Source: GWE2-40-63 sp050179685 (GTDB lineage: Bacteria; Bacteroidota; Bacteroidia; Bacteroidales; SZUA-534). Taken from it: 64,000 nucleotides of DNA. The notes beneath the pieces were generated by a model. The model searched no databases. It was not told where the DNA came from and saw nothing but the letters and a program-made list of their open reading frames with translations. The position numbers and the translations under genes are program-made. The stretch lies in NCBI GenBank assembly GCA_050179685.1, contig JBFXEW010000011.1, positions 62,001 through 126,000 of the forward strand. The letters run 5' to 3'. The first letter of the stretch is position 1; each line of letters starts with the position of its first letter. Shown here in pieces: positions 26,011-32,869 of this stretch.

Positions 26011-27213
26011 ATGACTGAAGTATATATTTGTGATGCCGTAAGAACTCCCGTTGGCCGCTATGGCGGGGTGCTTTCAGCGGTACGCACCGACGATTTGGCT
26101 GCTATTCCGCTAAGAGTTTTGATGGAGCGCTACCCGCAGATTAACTGGAACGAAGTTGATGATGTACTTTTGGGTTGTGCCAATCAGGCCGGCGAAGATA
26201 ACCGTAACGTGGCCCGCATGTCCTTATTACTGGCAGGCTATCCGGTAACGATTCCCGGAGCCACCATCAATCGGCTTTGCGGTTCAGGAATGGATGCAGT
26301 AGGTACAGCCGCCCGCGCTATTCAGGCAGGTGAAGCCGAGCTTATTATTGCCGGCGGAGTCGAAAGCATGTCGCGTTCCCCTTTTGTTATTGGTAAAGCC
26401 GATGGCGCTTATGGACGTAACCAGCAGATGTACGACACCACCATGGGTTGGCGCTTTATAAACAAAGCACTCGATAAAATGTACGGTACCGAGGGCATGA
26501 TACAAACCGCAGAAAATATTGCAAAGGAATTCCACATTAGCCGCAGCGACCAGGATAAGTTTGCCTTATGGAGTCAGGAAAAGGCAAATAAGGCACAACA
26601 GAACAACGGATTTCAACAGGAGTTGATTCCGGTAAGCATTCCTCAGCGCAAAGGTGATCCAGTAATTGTAAGCGTTGACGAACACCCCCGTGCTACGACA
26701 ATGGAAAAACTGGCTACCCTGAAACCGGTTACGGGAACCGAGGGAACGGTTACTGCTGGCAACGCATCGGGAATAAACGATGGAGCGGCAGCTTTAATTA
26801 TTGCATCAGCCAAAGCGGTAAAAAAATACAATTTGATTCCCAAAGCCCGAATATTAGGAATGAAAGCGGCCGGAGTTCCTCCGCGCATTATGGGAATGGG
26901 CCCTGTTCCAGCAACACAAAAACTGTTGAAGCATTTGGGCTTGACGCTCAACGATATGGATTTGATAGAGCTGAACGAAGCTTTTGCCGCTCAGGCTTTG
27001 GGTTGTAGCCGCGAATTGGGTCTGGCCGATAACGATCCGCGCATTAACCCCTTAGGCGGAGCCATTGCCCTGGGACATCCGCTGGGAATGAGCGGTGCGC
27101 GCTTGCTTACTACGGCTACGCATCAGATGCAGCAAAGCACAGCCAAACGGGCGCTGTGTACCATGTGCATTGGTGTAGGCCAGGGAATAGCCATGGTACT
27201 GGAAAAAGTATAA
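26011..27213 (+). CDS. Thiolase of the 3-oxoadipyl-CoA (PcaF/PaaJ) type
   Basis: A 400-residue thiolase. The acyl-accepting Cys90 is in NRLCGSGMD, the base His356 in LGHPLGMSG, and the second Cys386 in CTMCIGVGQG. GCANQAGEDNRNVARM and the DTTMGWRFIN stretch are features I associate with beta-ketoadipyl-CoA thiolases (PcaF, PaaJ) rather than acetoacetyl-CoA thiolases. It would cleave a 3-oxoacyl-CoA into acetyl-CoA and a shortened acyl-CoA; for 3-oxoadipyl-CoA the products are acetyl-CoA and succinyl-CoA. It is the last gene of the aminomutase operon. No aromatic ring-cleavage genes are nearby. Confidence 0.9.
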   Translation: MTEVYICDAVRTPVGRYGGVLSAVRTDDLAAIPLRVLMERYPQINWNEVDDVLLGCANQAGEDNRNVARMSLLLAGYPVTIPGATINRLCGSGMDAVGTAARAIQAGEAELIIAGGVESMSRSPFVIGKADGAYGRNQQMYDTTMGWRFINKALDKMYGTEGMIQTAENIAKEFHISRSDQDKFALWSQEKANKAQQNNGFQQELIPVSIPQRKGDPVIVSVDEHPRATTMEKLATLKPVTGTEGTVTAGNASGINDGAAALIIASAKAVKKYNLIPKARILGMKAAGVPPRIMGMGPVPATQKLLKHLGLTLNDMDLIELNEAFAAQALGCSRELGLADNDPRINPLGGAIALGHPLGMSGARLLTTATHQMQQSTAKRALCTMCIGVGQGIAMVLEKV

Positions 27214-27252
27214 CAGAGGGCTGAAATAGCCGTCCGGGTAAAAGATTGATTG

Positions 27253-27267
27253 CAGGATATTATCCTG
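27253..27267. repeat. Short palindrome after the thiolase gene
   Basis: CAGGATA-T-TATCCTG, a perfect 7-bp inverted pair. Without a T-run it is a weak terminator candidate; it could be an operator for the downstream sufS unit. Confidence 0.35.
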
Positions 27268-27395
27268 TTCTTTGCCGGGATGGCAATCATTACAGAAGCA
27301 AACTTTTCCGGCTTTAAGCCAGACGAATGGTTTGCTTGCTGTTTTATGGGATGAATCTTAAACCAATTCCATACCTTTTTATCCACAATTAATCG

Positions 27396-27403
27396 TATTT
27401 TTG
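27396..27403 (+). promoter_or_regulatory. Candidate -7 box of sufS
   Basis: TATTTTTG matches TAnnTTTG and ends 24 bases before ATG 27428. No TTTG at the proper distance was found upstream, so only the -7 half is supported. Confidence 0.4.
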
Positions 27404-27427
27404 TGGCCGTAATTGAGATGTTTACTT

Positions 27428-28648
27428 ATGGCTTTTAGCGTTGAAAAAATACGGGAAGACTTTCCCATCCTTAAAGAGACGATTTATAACAAACCCCTGG
27501 TTTATTTAGATAATGCGGCTACCACCCAAAAACCGCAGGTGGTGCTCGATAAACTGATAGAGGTTTATACAAAATACAATGCCAATATTCACCGCGGGGT
27601 GCATTATTTAAGCAATAAGGCAACTACCGAAACGGAGAACGCCCGGCTCACAGTGCAAAAATTTATCAATGCACGGAACAGTCATGAGGTTATTTTTGCC
27701 CGTGGAGCTACCGAAGGTATTAATCTGGTGGCCCATTCGTTTGGTGAAAAGTTTATCAATGCGGGCGACGAAATTATTGTGTCCGAAATGGAACACCACT
27801 CCAATTTGGTTCCCTGGCAAATGGTGGCCGAAAAGCGGGGAGCCCGCGTGGTAAAATGGGCTTTTAATCAGGCAGGAGAGTTGGAACTGAATCAGCTTGA
27901 AAAACTAATTAACGACAAAACGCGGATTATTGCGGTAAACCATGTGAGTAACTCGCTGGGAACCATAAATCCCGTAAAGGAAATTACTGCTTTGGCGCAC
28001 CAGCAAGGTGTTGTGGTATTGATCGACGGAGCACAGGCGGTGCAACACATGAAAGTGGATGTGCAGGAACTCGATTGCGATTTTTATGTGTTCTCAGGCC
28101 ATAAAATCTATGGTCCTACAGGTATTGGCGTGGTTTACGGTAAGGAAAGCTGGTTAAACCAGATGCCTCCCTACCAGGGCGGTGGCGAGATGATTGAAAG
28201 TGTGAGTTTTGAAAAAACAACCTACAACCAACTGCCCTTTAAGTTTGAAGCCGGAACCCCCAATTATGCCGATTCCATTGCCCTGGCGGCAGCCATCGAT
28301 TACCTGACTGCTTTGGGTTTAGACAAAGTGGCGGCTTATGAAAAAGAACTGCTCGACTATGCCGAAGCAAAATTGTTGACCATCCCCGGACTTGAAATCA
28401 TTGGAACAGCCAGGCATAAAACCAGCGTGATTTCGTTTAACATAAACGGCTTACACGCCTACGATGTGGGCACTTTGTTGGATAAAATGGGCATCGCGGT
28501 ACGTACCGGAACGCACTGTACCGAGCCGGTAATGATTCATTACGGAATTTCGGGAACCGTACGGGCTAGTTTTGCGTTTTATAATACCCGGGACGAAGTT
28601 GACCAGTTACACCAGGGGTTGCTAAAGGTTATCGACTTGTTTGCCTAA
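27428..28648 (+). CDS. sufS: Cysteine desulfurase SufS
   Basis: SufS takes sulfur from cysteine as a persulfide and passes it to SufE. The frame opens at a TTG at 27413, but ATG 27428 (MAFSVEKIREDFP) gives the standard 406 residues. PLP Lys226 is in SGHKIYGPTG and the persulfide Cys364 in GTHCTEPVM, the same numbers as in E. coli SufS. It starts a second suf unit (sufS, sufE, sufT-like) 20 kb after sufBCD, on the same strand. A perfect 15-bp inverted repeat separates it from sufE. Confidence 0.97.
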   Translation: MAFSVEKIREDFPILKETIYNKPLVYLDNAATTQKPQVVLDKLIEVYTKYNANIHRGVHYLSNKATTETENARLTVQKFINARNSHEVIFARGATEGINLVAHSFGEKFINAGDEIIVSEMEHHSNLVPWQMVAEKRGARVVKWAFNQAGELELNQLEKLINDKTRIIAVNHVSNSLGTINPVKEITALAHQQGVVVLIDGAQAVQHMKVDVQELDCDFYVFSGHKIYGPTGIGVVYGKESWLNQMPPYQGGGEMIESVSFEKTTYNQLPFKFEAGTPNYADSIALAAAIDYLTALGLDKVAAYEKELLDYAEAKLLTIPGLEIIGTARHKTSVISFNINGLHAYDVGTLLDKMGIAVRTGTHCTEPVMIHYGISGTVRASFAFYNTRDEVDQLHQGLLKVIDLFA

Positions 28649-28660
28649 ACCCAGGGGGAT

Positions 28661-28725
28661 AGTCACCCGACGACTATCTTAACACAAAATACAAACAATG
28701 ACAACGAACAAGTCGTCGGGTGACT
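28661..28725. repeat. Perfect 15-bp inverted repeat between sufS and sufE
   Basis: AGTCACCCGACGACT (28661-28675) and AGTCGTCGGGTGACT (28711-28725) are exact reverse complements with a 35-base loop. They fill most of the 100-base gap. The core matches the palindrome after sufD. It may be a mobile palindromic unit or a structure lowering sufE expression. Confidence 0.75.
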
Positions 28726-28748
28726 TGTAATTAGAGAAACAGCGCTTT

Positions 28749-29177
28749 ATGAGTGAATTAAATAAGAGACAGGACGCAGTAATAGAAGAATTCAGCGTAT
28801 TCGACGACTGGATGGATAAATATTCGTACCTGATTGATTTGGGTAAGGAACTAAAGCCGGTATCGGACAAGATAAAAAACGAACAAACCCTGATAAAGGG
28901 TTGTCAGAGTAAAGTGTGGCTCGATGCTGAAATGGAAGACGGAAAGGTAATTTTTACTGCCGACAGCGACGCCATTATTACCAAGGGAATTGTGGCTTTG
29001 TTGGTGCGGGTGATGTCGGGCCTCAAACCCGAAGATATTATGAATGGAGAACTGTATTTTATCGACCGGATTGGGCTGCACGAGAACCTATCGCCAACCC
29101 GCTCGAATGGTTTGGTTGCCATGGTAAAACAAATGAAAATGTATGCCCTGGCTTATCATACCAAACAGAACAGTTAA
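28749..29177 (+). CDS. sufE: Sulfur acceptor SufE
   Basis: SufE accepts persulfide from SufS and carries it to SufB. The 142-residue length is normal. The acceptor Cys52 lies in LIKGCQSKVW, equivalent to E. coli Cys51. The rest matches the SufE/CsdE fold (GIVALLVRVMSGLKPEDI). It follows sufS after the inverted repeat and precedes the SufT-like gene by 29 bases. Confidence 0.95.
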   Translation: MSELNKRQDAVIEEFSVFDDWMDKYSYLIDLGKELKPVSDKIKNEQTLIKGCQSKVWLDAEMEDGKVIFTADSDAIITKGIVALLVRVMSGLKPEDIMNGELYFIDRIGLHENLSPTRSNGLVAMVKQMKMYALAYHTKQNS

Positions 29178-29206
29178 GCAAGAACAGAACTTAAAACAAA
29201 ACGACC

Positions 29207-29512
29207 ATGACACAAGAGTTAGAGGATATTTTGGTTGCCGAATTGCAAACCATATACGACCCGGAGATTCCGGTTAATATTTACGATTTGGGTTTAATTT
29301 ACAACCTGAAAGAACAAGACGGCATTCTCGACGTAGAGATGACCCTGACAGCTCCCGGCTGTCCGGTGGCCGACAGCATTATGGCCGAGGTAAAGCAAAA
29401 AATGGAAGGAGTGGAGGGAATTAACGAAGCCCGCATCGACCTGGTGTTCGATCCCCCATGGACTATGGACATGATGACCGAAGAAGCCAAGCTGGAACTG
29501 GGAATGTTATAG
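29207..29512 (+). CDS. MIP18/DUF59 family Fe-S maturation protein (SufT-like)
   Basis: A 101-residue single-domain protein of the MIP18 (DUF59) family. It has IYDPEIPVNIYDLGLIY and MTLTAPGCPV, whose Cys is the conserved residue used in Fe-S or iron handling. SufT proteins help mature some Fe-S enzymes. The position directly after sufE is the usual one in Bacteroidota suf operons. It is cytosolic and probably cotranscribed with sufE. Confidence 0.93.
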   Translation: MTQELEDILVAELQTIYDPEIPVNIYDLGLIYNLKEQDGILDVEMTLTAPGCPVADSIMAEVKQKMEGVEGINEARIDLVFDPPWTMDMMTEEAKLELGML

Positions 29513-29673
29513 CGGCTTGTAAGTGTAGACCGGGTGGGTTTTATAAAAAAAACAAAGCACTGAAAAGCAGCTATTTTTTATTTGCTTACAAATAATTAAA
29601 TTGCAGTCCATTTTAAACCAAAATGCTGTTATAATTCTATTGTTTTATAGTTACAACAACTAACCCGACTTCT

Positions 29674-30987
29674 ATGAAAAAGTTTAAAGTCCCCCTGCTT
29701 GCCGGATTGGTATTTCTGCTTCTTCCCTCGTGTGCAACCATATTTTTGGGAAGCCATCAAAACGTAACAGTGCAATCGGAACCCCCGGGAGCCGAATTAT
29801 ACGTAAACGGTAAAAACACTTATCAGAAAACTCCAACCACGGTAAGCGTGCAACGGCGCGTGGACCCATCGCAAAACAACCGTAAAAACGAACAGGTATA
29901 TGTGTTGCGAAAAGATGGTTATCACGATGCCGAATACCACGACATGTCGACCTTTCACTGGCTGGCTGGAGTCGATTTTTTGTATTATGTAGTACCCGGG
30001 TTGGTTGATGTAGCGGTTGGTGCCAACCGGAAATATCAGGATAATGTTTACATTAAGATGAGCCCCGTAGGCGAGACAGTTATCCATGAACGGCTGGTAA
30101 CTAAGGTCGATACGGTAGTTAAGCAGGAGATTGTATATGTTCCTACAGGAGGAGGTGGACAACCATCTTATCTTTTCCAGAAAAATTCCGATGTCGATAA
30201 AAACATACCCGTTTCGCCCAGGCAATACACGTATCGTTATGCTTTAATAATTGGAAACGAGGATTACAGTTCGCACCAGCTCGATCTTTCGAGTGAAGTT
30301 AATGTGGACTTTGCCCGCAACGATGCAAGCGCTTTTAAAGAGTACGCTCAAAGTGTGTTGGGTATTCCCGAGGAGAACATCATTTTTATGCTCGATGCCA
30401 CCACCGGACGGATGCGTCAGGGCATCGACAAAGCCAGTAAAATTATTAAGGCTACCAACGGAAAAGCCGAATTCTTTGTTTATTACGCCGGCCATGGACT
30501 ACCCGACGAACAAACCAAAGAACCCTTTATTATGCCGGTTGATGTGAGCGGAAAGAATGCCTACGATGGCATTGCTTTGAAAGATATGTATGCCCAATTA
30601 ACCGAATTTCCCTCGAAAAGAGTCACCGTATTTATCGATGCTTGTTTCTCGGGAGGTGCACGTAACCAGGGGTTACTGGCCGCACGCGGGGTGAAAATAA
30701 ACCCCAAAGAAAGTCCGCTCGGTGGCAACCTGGTGGTGTTTAGTGCCAGTAGCAGCGAACAGTCATCCTTGCCCTACAAACAACAGGAACACGGCATGTT
30801 TACCTACTACCTGCTTAAAAAGATGCAACAAACCCGCGGTAATGTGAGCTATAAAGACTTATCCGATTTTGTTATCGAAAACGTGTCGTTGCGCTCGGTA
30901 TTGATTAACGATAAAGAGCAGAATCCTAAAGTGAGCACCAGTTCAGGCAGTCAAAGCCAGTGGAGCAACTGGAAGCTGAATGAGTAG
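29674..30987 (+). CDS. Lipoprotein with PEGA-like domain and C-terminal caspase-like (C14) domain
   Basis: A 437-residue protein. The lipobox LLPSCA puts the lipidated Cys at residue 20, so it is anchored in a membrane facing the periplasm or the cell surface. Residues 30-120 resemble a PEGA/carboxypeptidase-like beta domain (SEPPGAELYVNGK). Residues 185-435 form a caspase/metacaspase domain with His274 in YYAGHGLP and Cys324 in DACFSGG, an intact dyad. The last 15 residues (..WSNWKLNE) match the end of the double-caspase protein at 7748-10810, so the two are paralogues. Both follow suf genes. The function is unknown; a role in controlled proteolysis at the envelope is inference. Confidence 0.85.
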   Translation: MKKFKVPLLAGLVFLLLPSCATIFLGSHQNVTVQSEPPGAELYVNGKNTYQKTPTTVSVQRRVDPSQNNRKNEQVYVLRKDGYHDAEYHDMSTFHWLAGVDFLYYVVPGLVDVAVGANRKYQDNVYIKMSPVGETVIHERLVTKVDTVVKQEIVYVPTGGGGQPSYLFQKNSDVDKNIPVSPRQYTYRYALIIGNEDYSSHQLDLSSEVNVDFARNDASAFKEYAQSVLGIPEENIIFMLDATTGRMRQGIDKASKIIKATNGKAEFFVYYAGHGLPDEQTKEPFIMPVDVSGKNAYDGIALKDMYAQLTEFPSKRVTVFIDACFSGGARNQGLLAARGVKINPKESPLGGNLVVFSASSSEQSSLPYKQQEHGMFTYYLLKKMQQTRGNVSYKDLSDFVIENVSLRSVLINDKEQNPKVSTSSGSQSQWSNWKLNE

Positions 30988-31183
30988 AGTATAGACATAA
31001 GACTTAAGACCAGAGACTCAAGACAAAAGATTAAAATCTCCGGTTCATAGTTCACAGAAGGAAGCCAACAGTATTCAGTGTCCAGTTTACGATTGGTAGT
31101 CTCAGCAGGGAAAAAACCCCGAAGGGGTGTCACTATAATAGCCCCGGGTGTAAACCCGGGGTTTGGTTTTTCCCAAAGATAAT

Positions 31184-31540
31184 GCGCTGCAAGCAGCATA
31201 GGTTCTATGAAAAGCTTTGTTATCATGCAGCGCAACAGAGCTAATCCAAAAAAATGCACCTCTGATATCGTTAATCGCTTATCTGAAATCTGAAATCGAT
31301 AATCACCTTTTCTCTTTCGGGTTGCCTTGCGGGGCATGTTTGGTAAAATATTCCATGGAGCCTGCCGTGGATGCCCCGCTGTTCGAATGTAGGTGCATTC
31401 AATCCCCGGGCTACCGATATTTGGCTCCTACGGAGCCATTAACGGAAAATGGATTGGTGTATCAATCCGTAGGTTGCACCTACGGCTATTGTGATTCAAC
31501 CCTTTGGGTTGTTTGCAATTAACAATATACAATAAGCAAT
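31184..31540. repeat. Direct repeat copy 1 within the palindrome block
   Basis: Begins with GCGCTGCA, whose complement closes a 43-base arm at 31226-31233, and ends after the AACAATATACAAT stretch. It aligns with 31641-32010 over its whole length, with 100-base runs that are almost identical. Confidence 0.8.
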
Positions 31541-31640
31541 GAGCAATTAACAGCGTGGGCGGATTGCGGTTGGTAGCCATAGCGGGACGAAAACCCCGGC
31601 GGGGTTCAAGGTCGGTAGAATCTGATTTATGTAAGGAAAA

Positions 31641-32010
31641 GCGCTGCAAGCAGTAAAGGTTCCATGAAAAGCTTTGTTATCATGCAGCGCAAGGTAAGCC
31701 CAGCTTACAAATCGCATATCATATTTCGTTAATCGCTTATCTGAAATCTGCAATCGAAAATCACCTTTCCTCTTTCGGGTTGCCTTGCGGGGCATGTTTG
31801 GTAAAATATTCCATGGAGCCTGCTGTGGATGCCCCGCCTTTCGAATGTAGGTGCATTTATTCCCCGGGCTTCACCCGGGGCTACCGATATTTGGCTCCTA
31901 CGGAGCCATTAACGGAAAATGGATTGGTGTATCAATCCGTAGGTTGCACCTACGGCTATTGTGATTCAACCCTTTGGGTTGTGTGTAATTAACAATATAC
32001 AATGGGCAAT
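31641..32010. repeat. Direct repeat copy 2 within the palindrome block
   Basis: Same order of palindromes as copy 1, with a 12-base insertion that completes a CCCCGGGCTTCACCCGGGG hairpin near 31862-31880. Confidence 0.8.
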
Positions 32011-32203
32011 GAACAATGAACAAGCCGTTGACGGGTTTCTGATTCCTCGCATCTGGTTTTTATGTCTTAAATCTTATGTCTGTTAAAAACCACCGGCTGC
32101 ATCCGCTGCAAATTTGCCGGGGAATGGTAAAAATATCCCCCTTATTAAACGGAAGTTTTACCTTACCCCAATCGGCTCAATATTTTCGTCCCGATCGAAA
32201 GAA

Positions 32204-32267
32204 ATTTTCGTATAGACGCTTTTTAAAAACCGTATAGATGAAAATTTATTTTCGTCTATACGAAAAT
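32204..32267. promoter_or_regulatory. Three-part inverted repeat upstream of the HU-like gene
   Basis: ATTTTCGTATAGACG (32204-32218) and CGTCTATACGAAAAT (32253-32267) are exact reverse complements. A third, slightly changed copy CGTATAGATGAAAAT lies between them (32231-32245). Together they look like an operator with three half-sites or a strong hairpin, about 150 bases before the HU-like start. Confidence 0.6.
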
Positions 32268-32415
32268 AAGGCCTGCTACAAGCCTTTGTTTATAAGCACT
32301 GTAGGCGGGTAATTTTTTTTATCAAAAAAACGATAAAAATGATCCATCGTAAGAAATTATGTTTTAATTTTATTCGTGATTTTCAATAAGTAATAAACTC
32401 CTTAAATGAACCGGT

Positions 32416-32796
32416 ATGTTAACCTACAAGTTAATTGAAAAGGGGAACCCGAGTGATAAGGAAGCCCCGAAAAAGCTCTATGCGAGCCATGTTTCCAAAG
32501 GAAAAAAATCACTGACGCAAATTGCAGCAGATATTGAAAAAATATCGTCGCTTAGCCGTGGCGATATCAGTAGTGTACTTCAAAATGTTGTGGATCAGGT
32601 ACCCATTTACCTGCTCGACGGGCAATCGGTAAGCCTGGGCGAGCTGGGAACCTTACGTATATCGTTTAGCAGCGAGGGCGTGGATACCCCCGATGCCTTC
32701 AATGTAAATAAAATTAAAAATATTAAGATCATCTTCACTCCAGGAATGAAGTTAAAAGAAGCAATAGGCAGGGCCTCGTTTGAGAAAGGCGAATAA
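32416..32796 (+). CDS. HU/IHF-like DNA-binding protein of the Bacteroidota long type
   Basis: A 126-residue protein with an extended N-terminus followed by an HU-like body (SLTQIAADIEKISSLSRGDI, then LGELGTLRISFSS and a C-terminal IKIIFTPGMKLKEAI). Bacteroidota have many such HU-HIG proteins, which bind DNA, often in genomic islands or near polysaccharide genes. It is small, cytosolic and stands alone after the palindrome block. It may recognise the inverted repeat upstream; this is only a suggestion. A bidirectional terminator follows. Confidence 0.85.
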   Translation: MLTYKLIEKGNPSDKEAPKKLYASHVSKGKKSLTQIAADIEKISSLSRGDISSVLQNVVDQVPIYLLDGQSVSLGELGTLRISFSSEGVDTPDAFNVNKIKNIKIIFTPGMKLKEAIGRASFEKGE

Positions 32797-32819
32797 GGTT
32801 GGACTATTGGGAAACGCGG

Positions 32820-32854
32820 AATACGCCGGCTTTTGGGCCGGCGTATTTGTTTTA
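32820..32854. terminator. Bidirectional terminator between the HU-like gene and the tolC-like gene
   Basis: ATACGCCGGC (32821-32830) and GCCGGCGTAT (32837-32846) form a perfect GC-rich stem with a 6-base loop, flanked by A and by TTTGTTTT. It lies between convergent genes. Confidence 0.85.
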
Positions 32855-32869
32855 TGGTAAGGGGTAAGC

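Larger units (their letters stand above)
30993..32081. repeat. Non-coding palindrome-rich block with inverted ends
   Basis: The block starts 5 bases after the caspase stop. Its ends are AGACATAAGACTTAAGAC (30993-31010) and its near-perfect reverse complement (32064-32081, 17 of 18). Inside are two direct repeats of about 360 bases, each a chain of short palindromes. Examples are ACCCC-GAA-GGGGT (31116-31128), CCCCGGGT-GTAA-ACCCGGGG (31142-31161), GGCTCC-TAC-GGAGCC (31423-31437), CCGTAGGT-TGC-ACCTACGG (31467-31485) and AACCC-TTT-GGGTT (31498-31510). Reverse-strand frames are open but show no known domain. The layout resembles REP/RAYT-type or MITE-like repeats; no transposase is present. Confidence 0.75.

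Noticed and set aside
21490..27213. Classical lysine fermentation (Kam) operon
   Set aside because: KamD/E, Kdd, Kce, Kal and the acyl-CoA dehydrogenase are all absent, and the aminomutase motifs differ from lysine 2,3-aminomutase.
7748..30987. Caspase-based antiphage defence (gasdermin- or CRISPR-linked)
   Set aside because: No gasdermin, CRISPR array, Cas gene or nucleotide-signalling partner lies near either caspase; both are exported, unlike cytosolic defence caspases.
30951..31795. Open reverse-strand frames beginning MPRKATRKRKGD in both repeat copies
   Set aside because: Both lie wholly within the palindrome block, the sequence downstream differs and is low in protein-like features, and repetition itself explains their similarity. 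Not called as genes.
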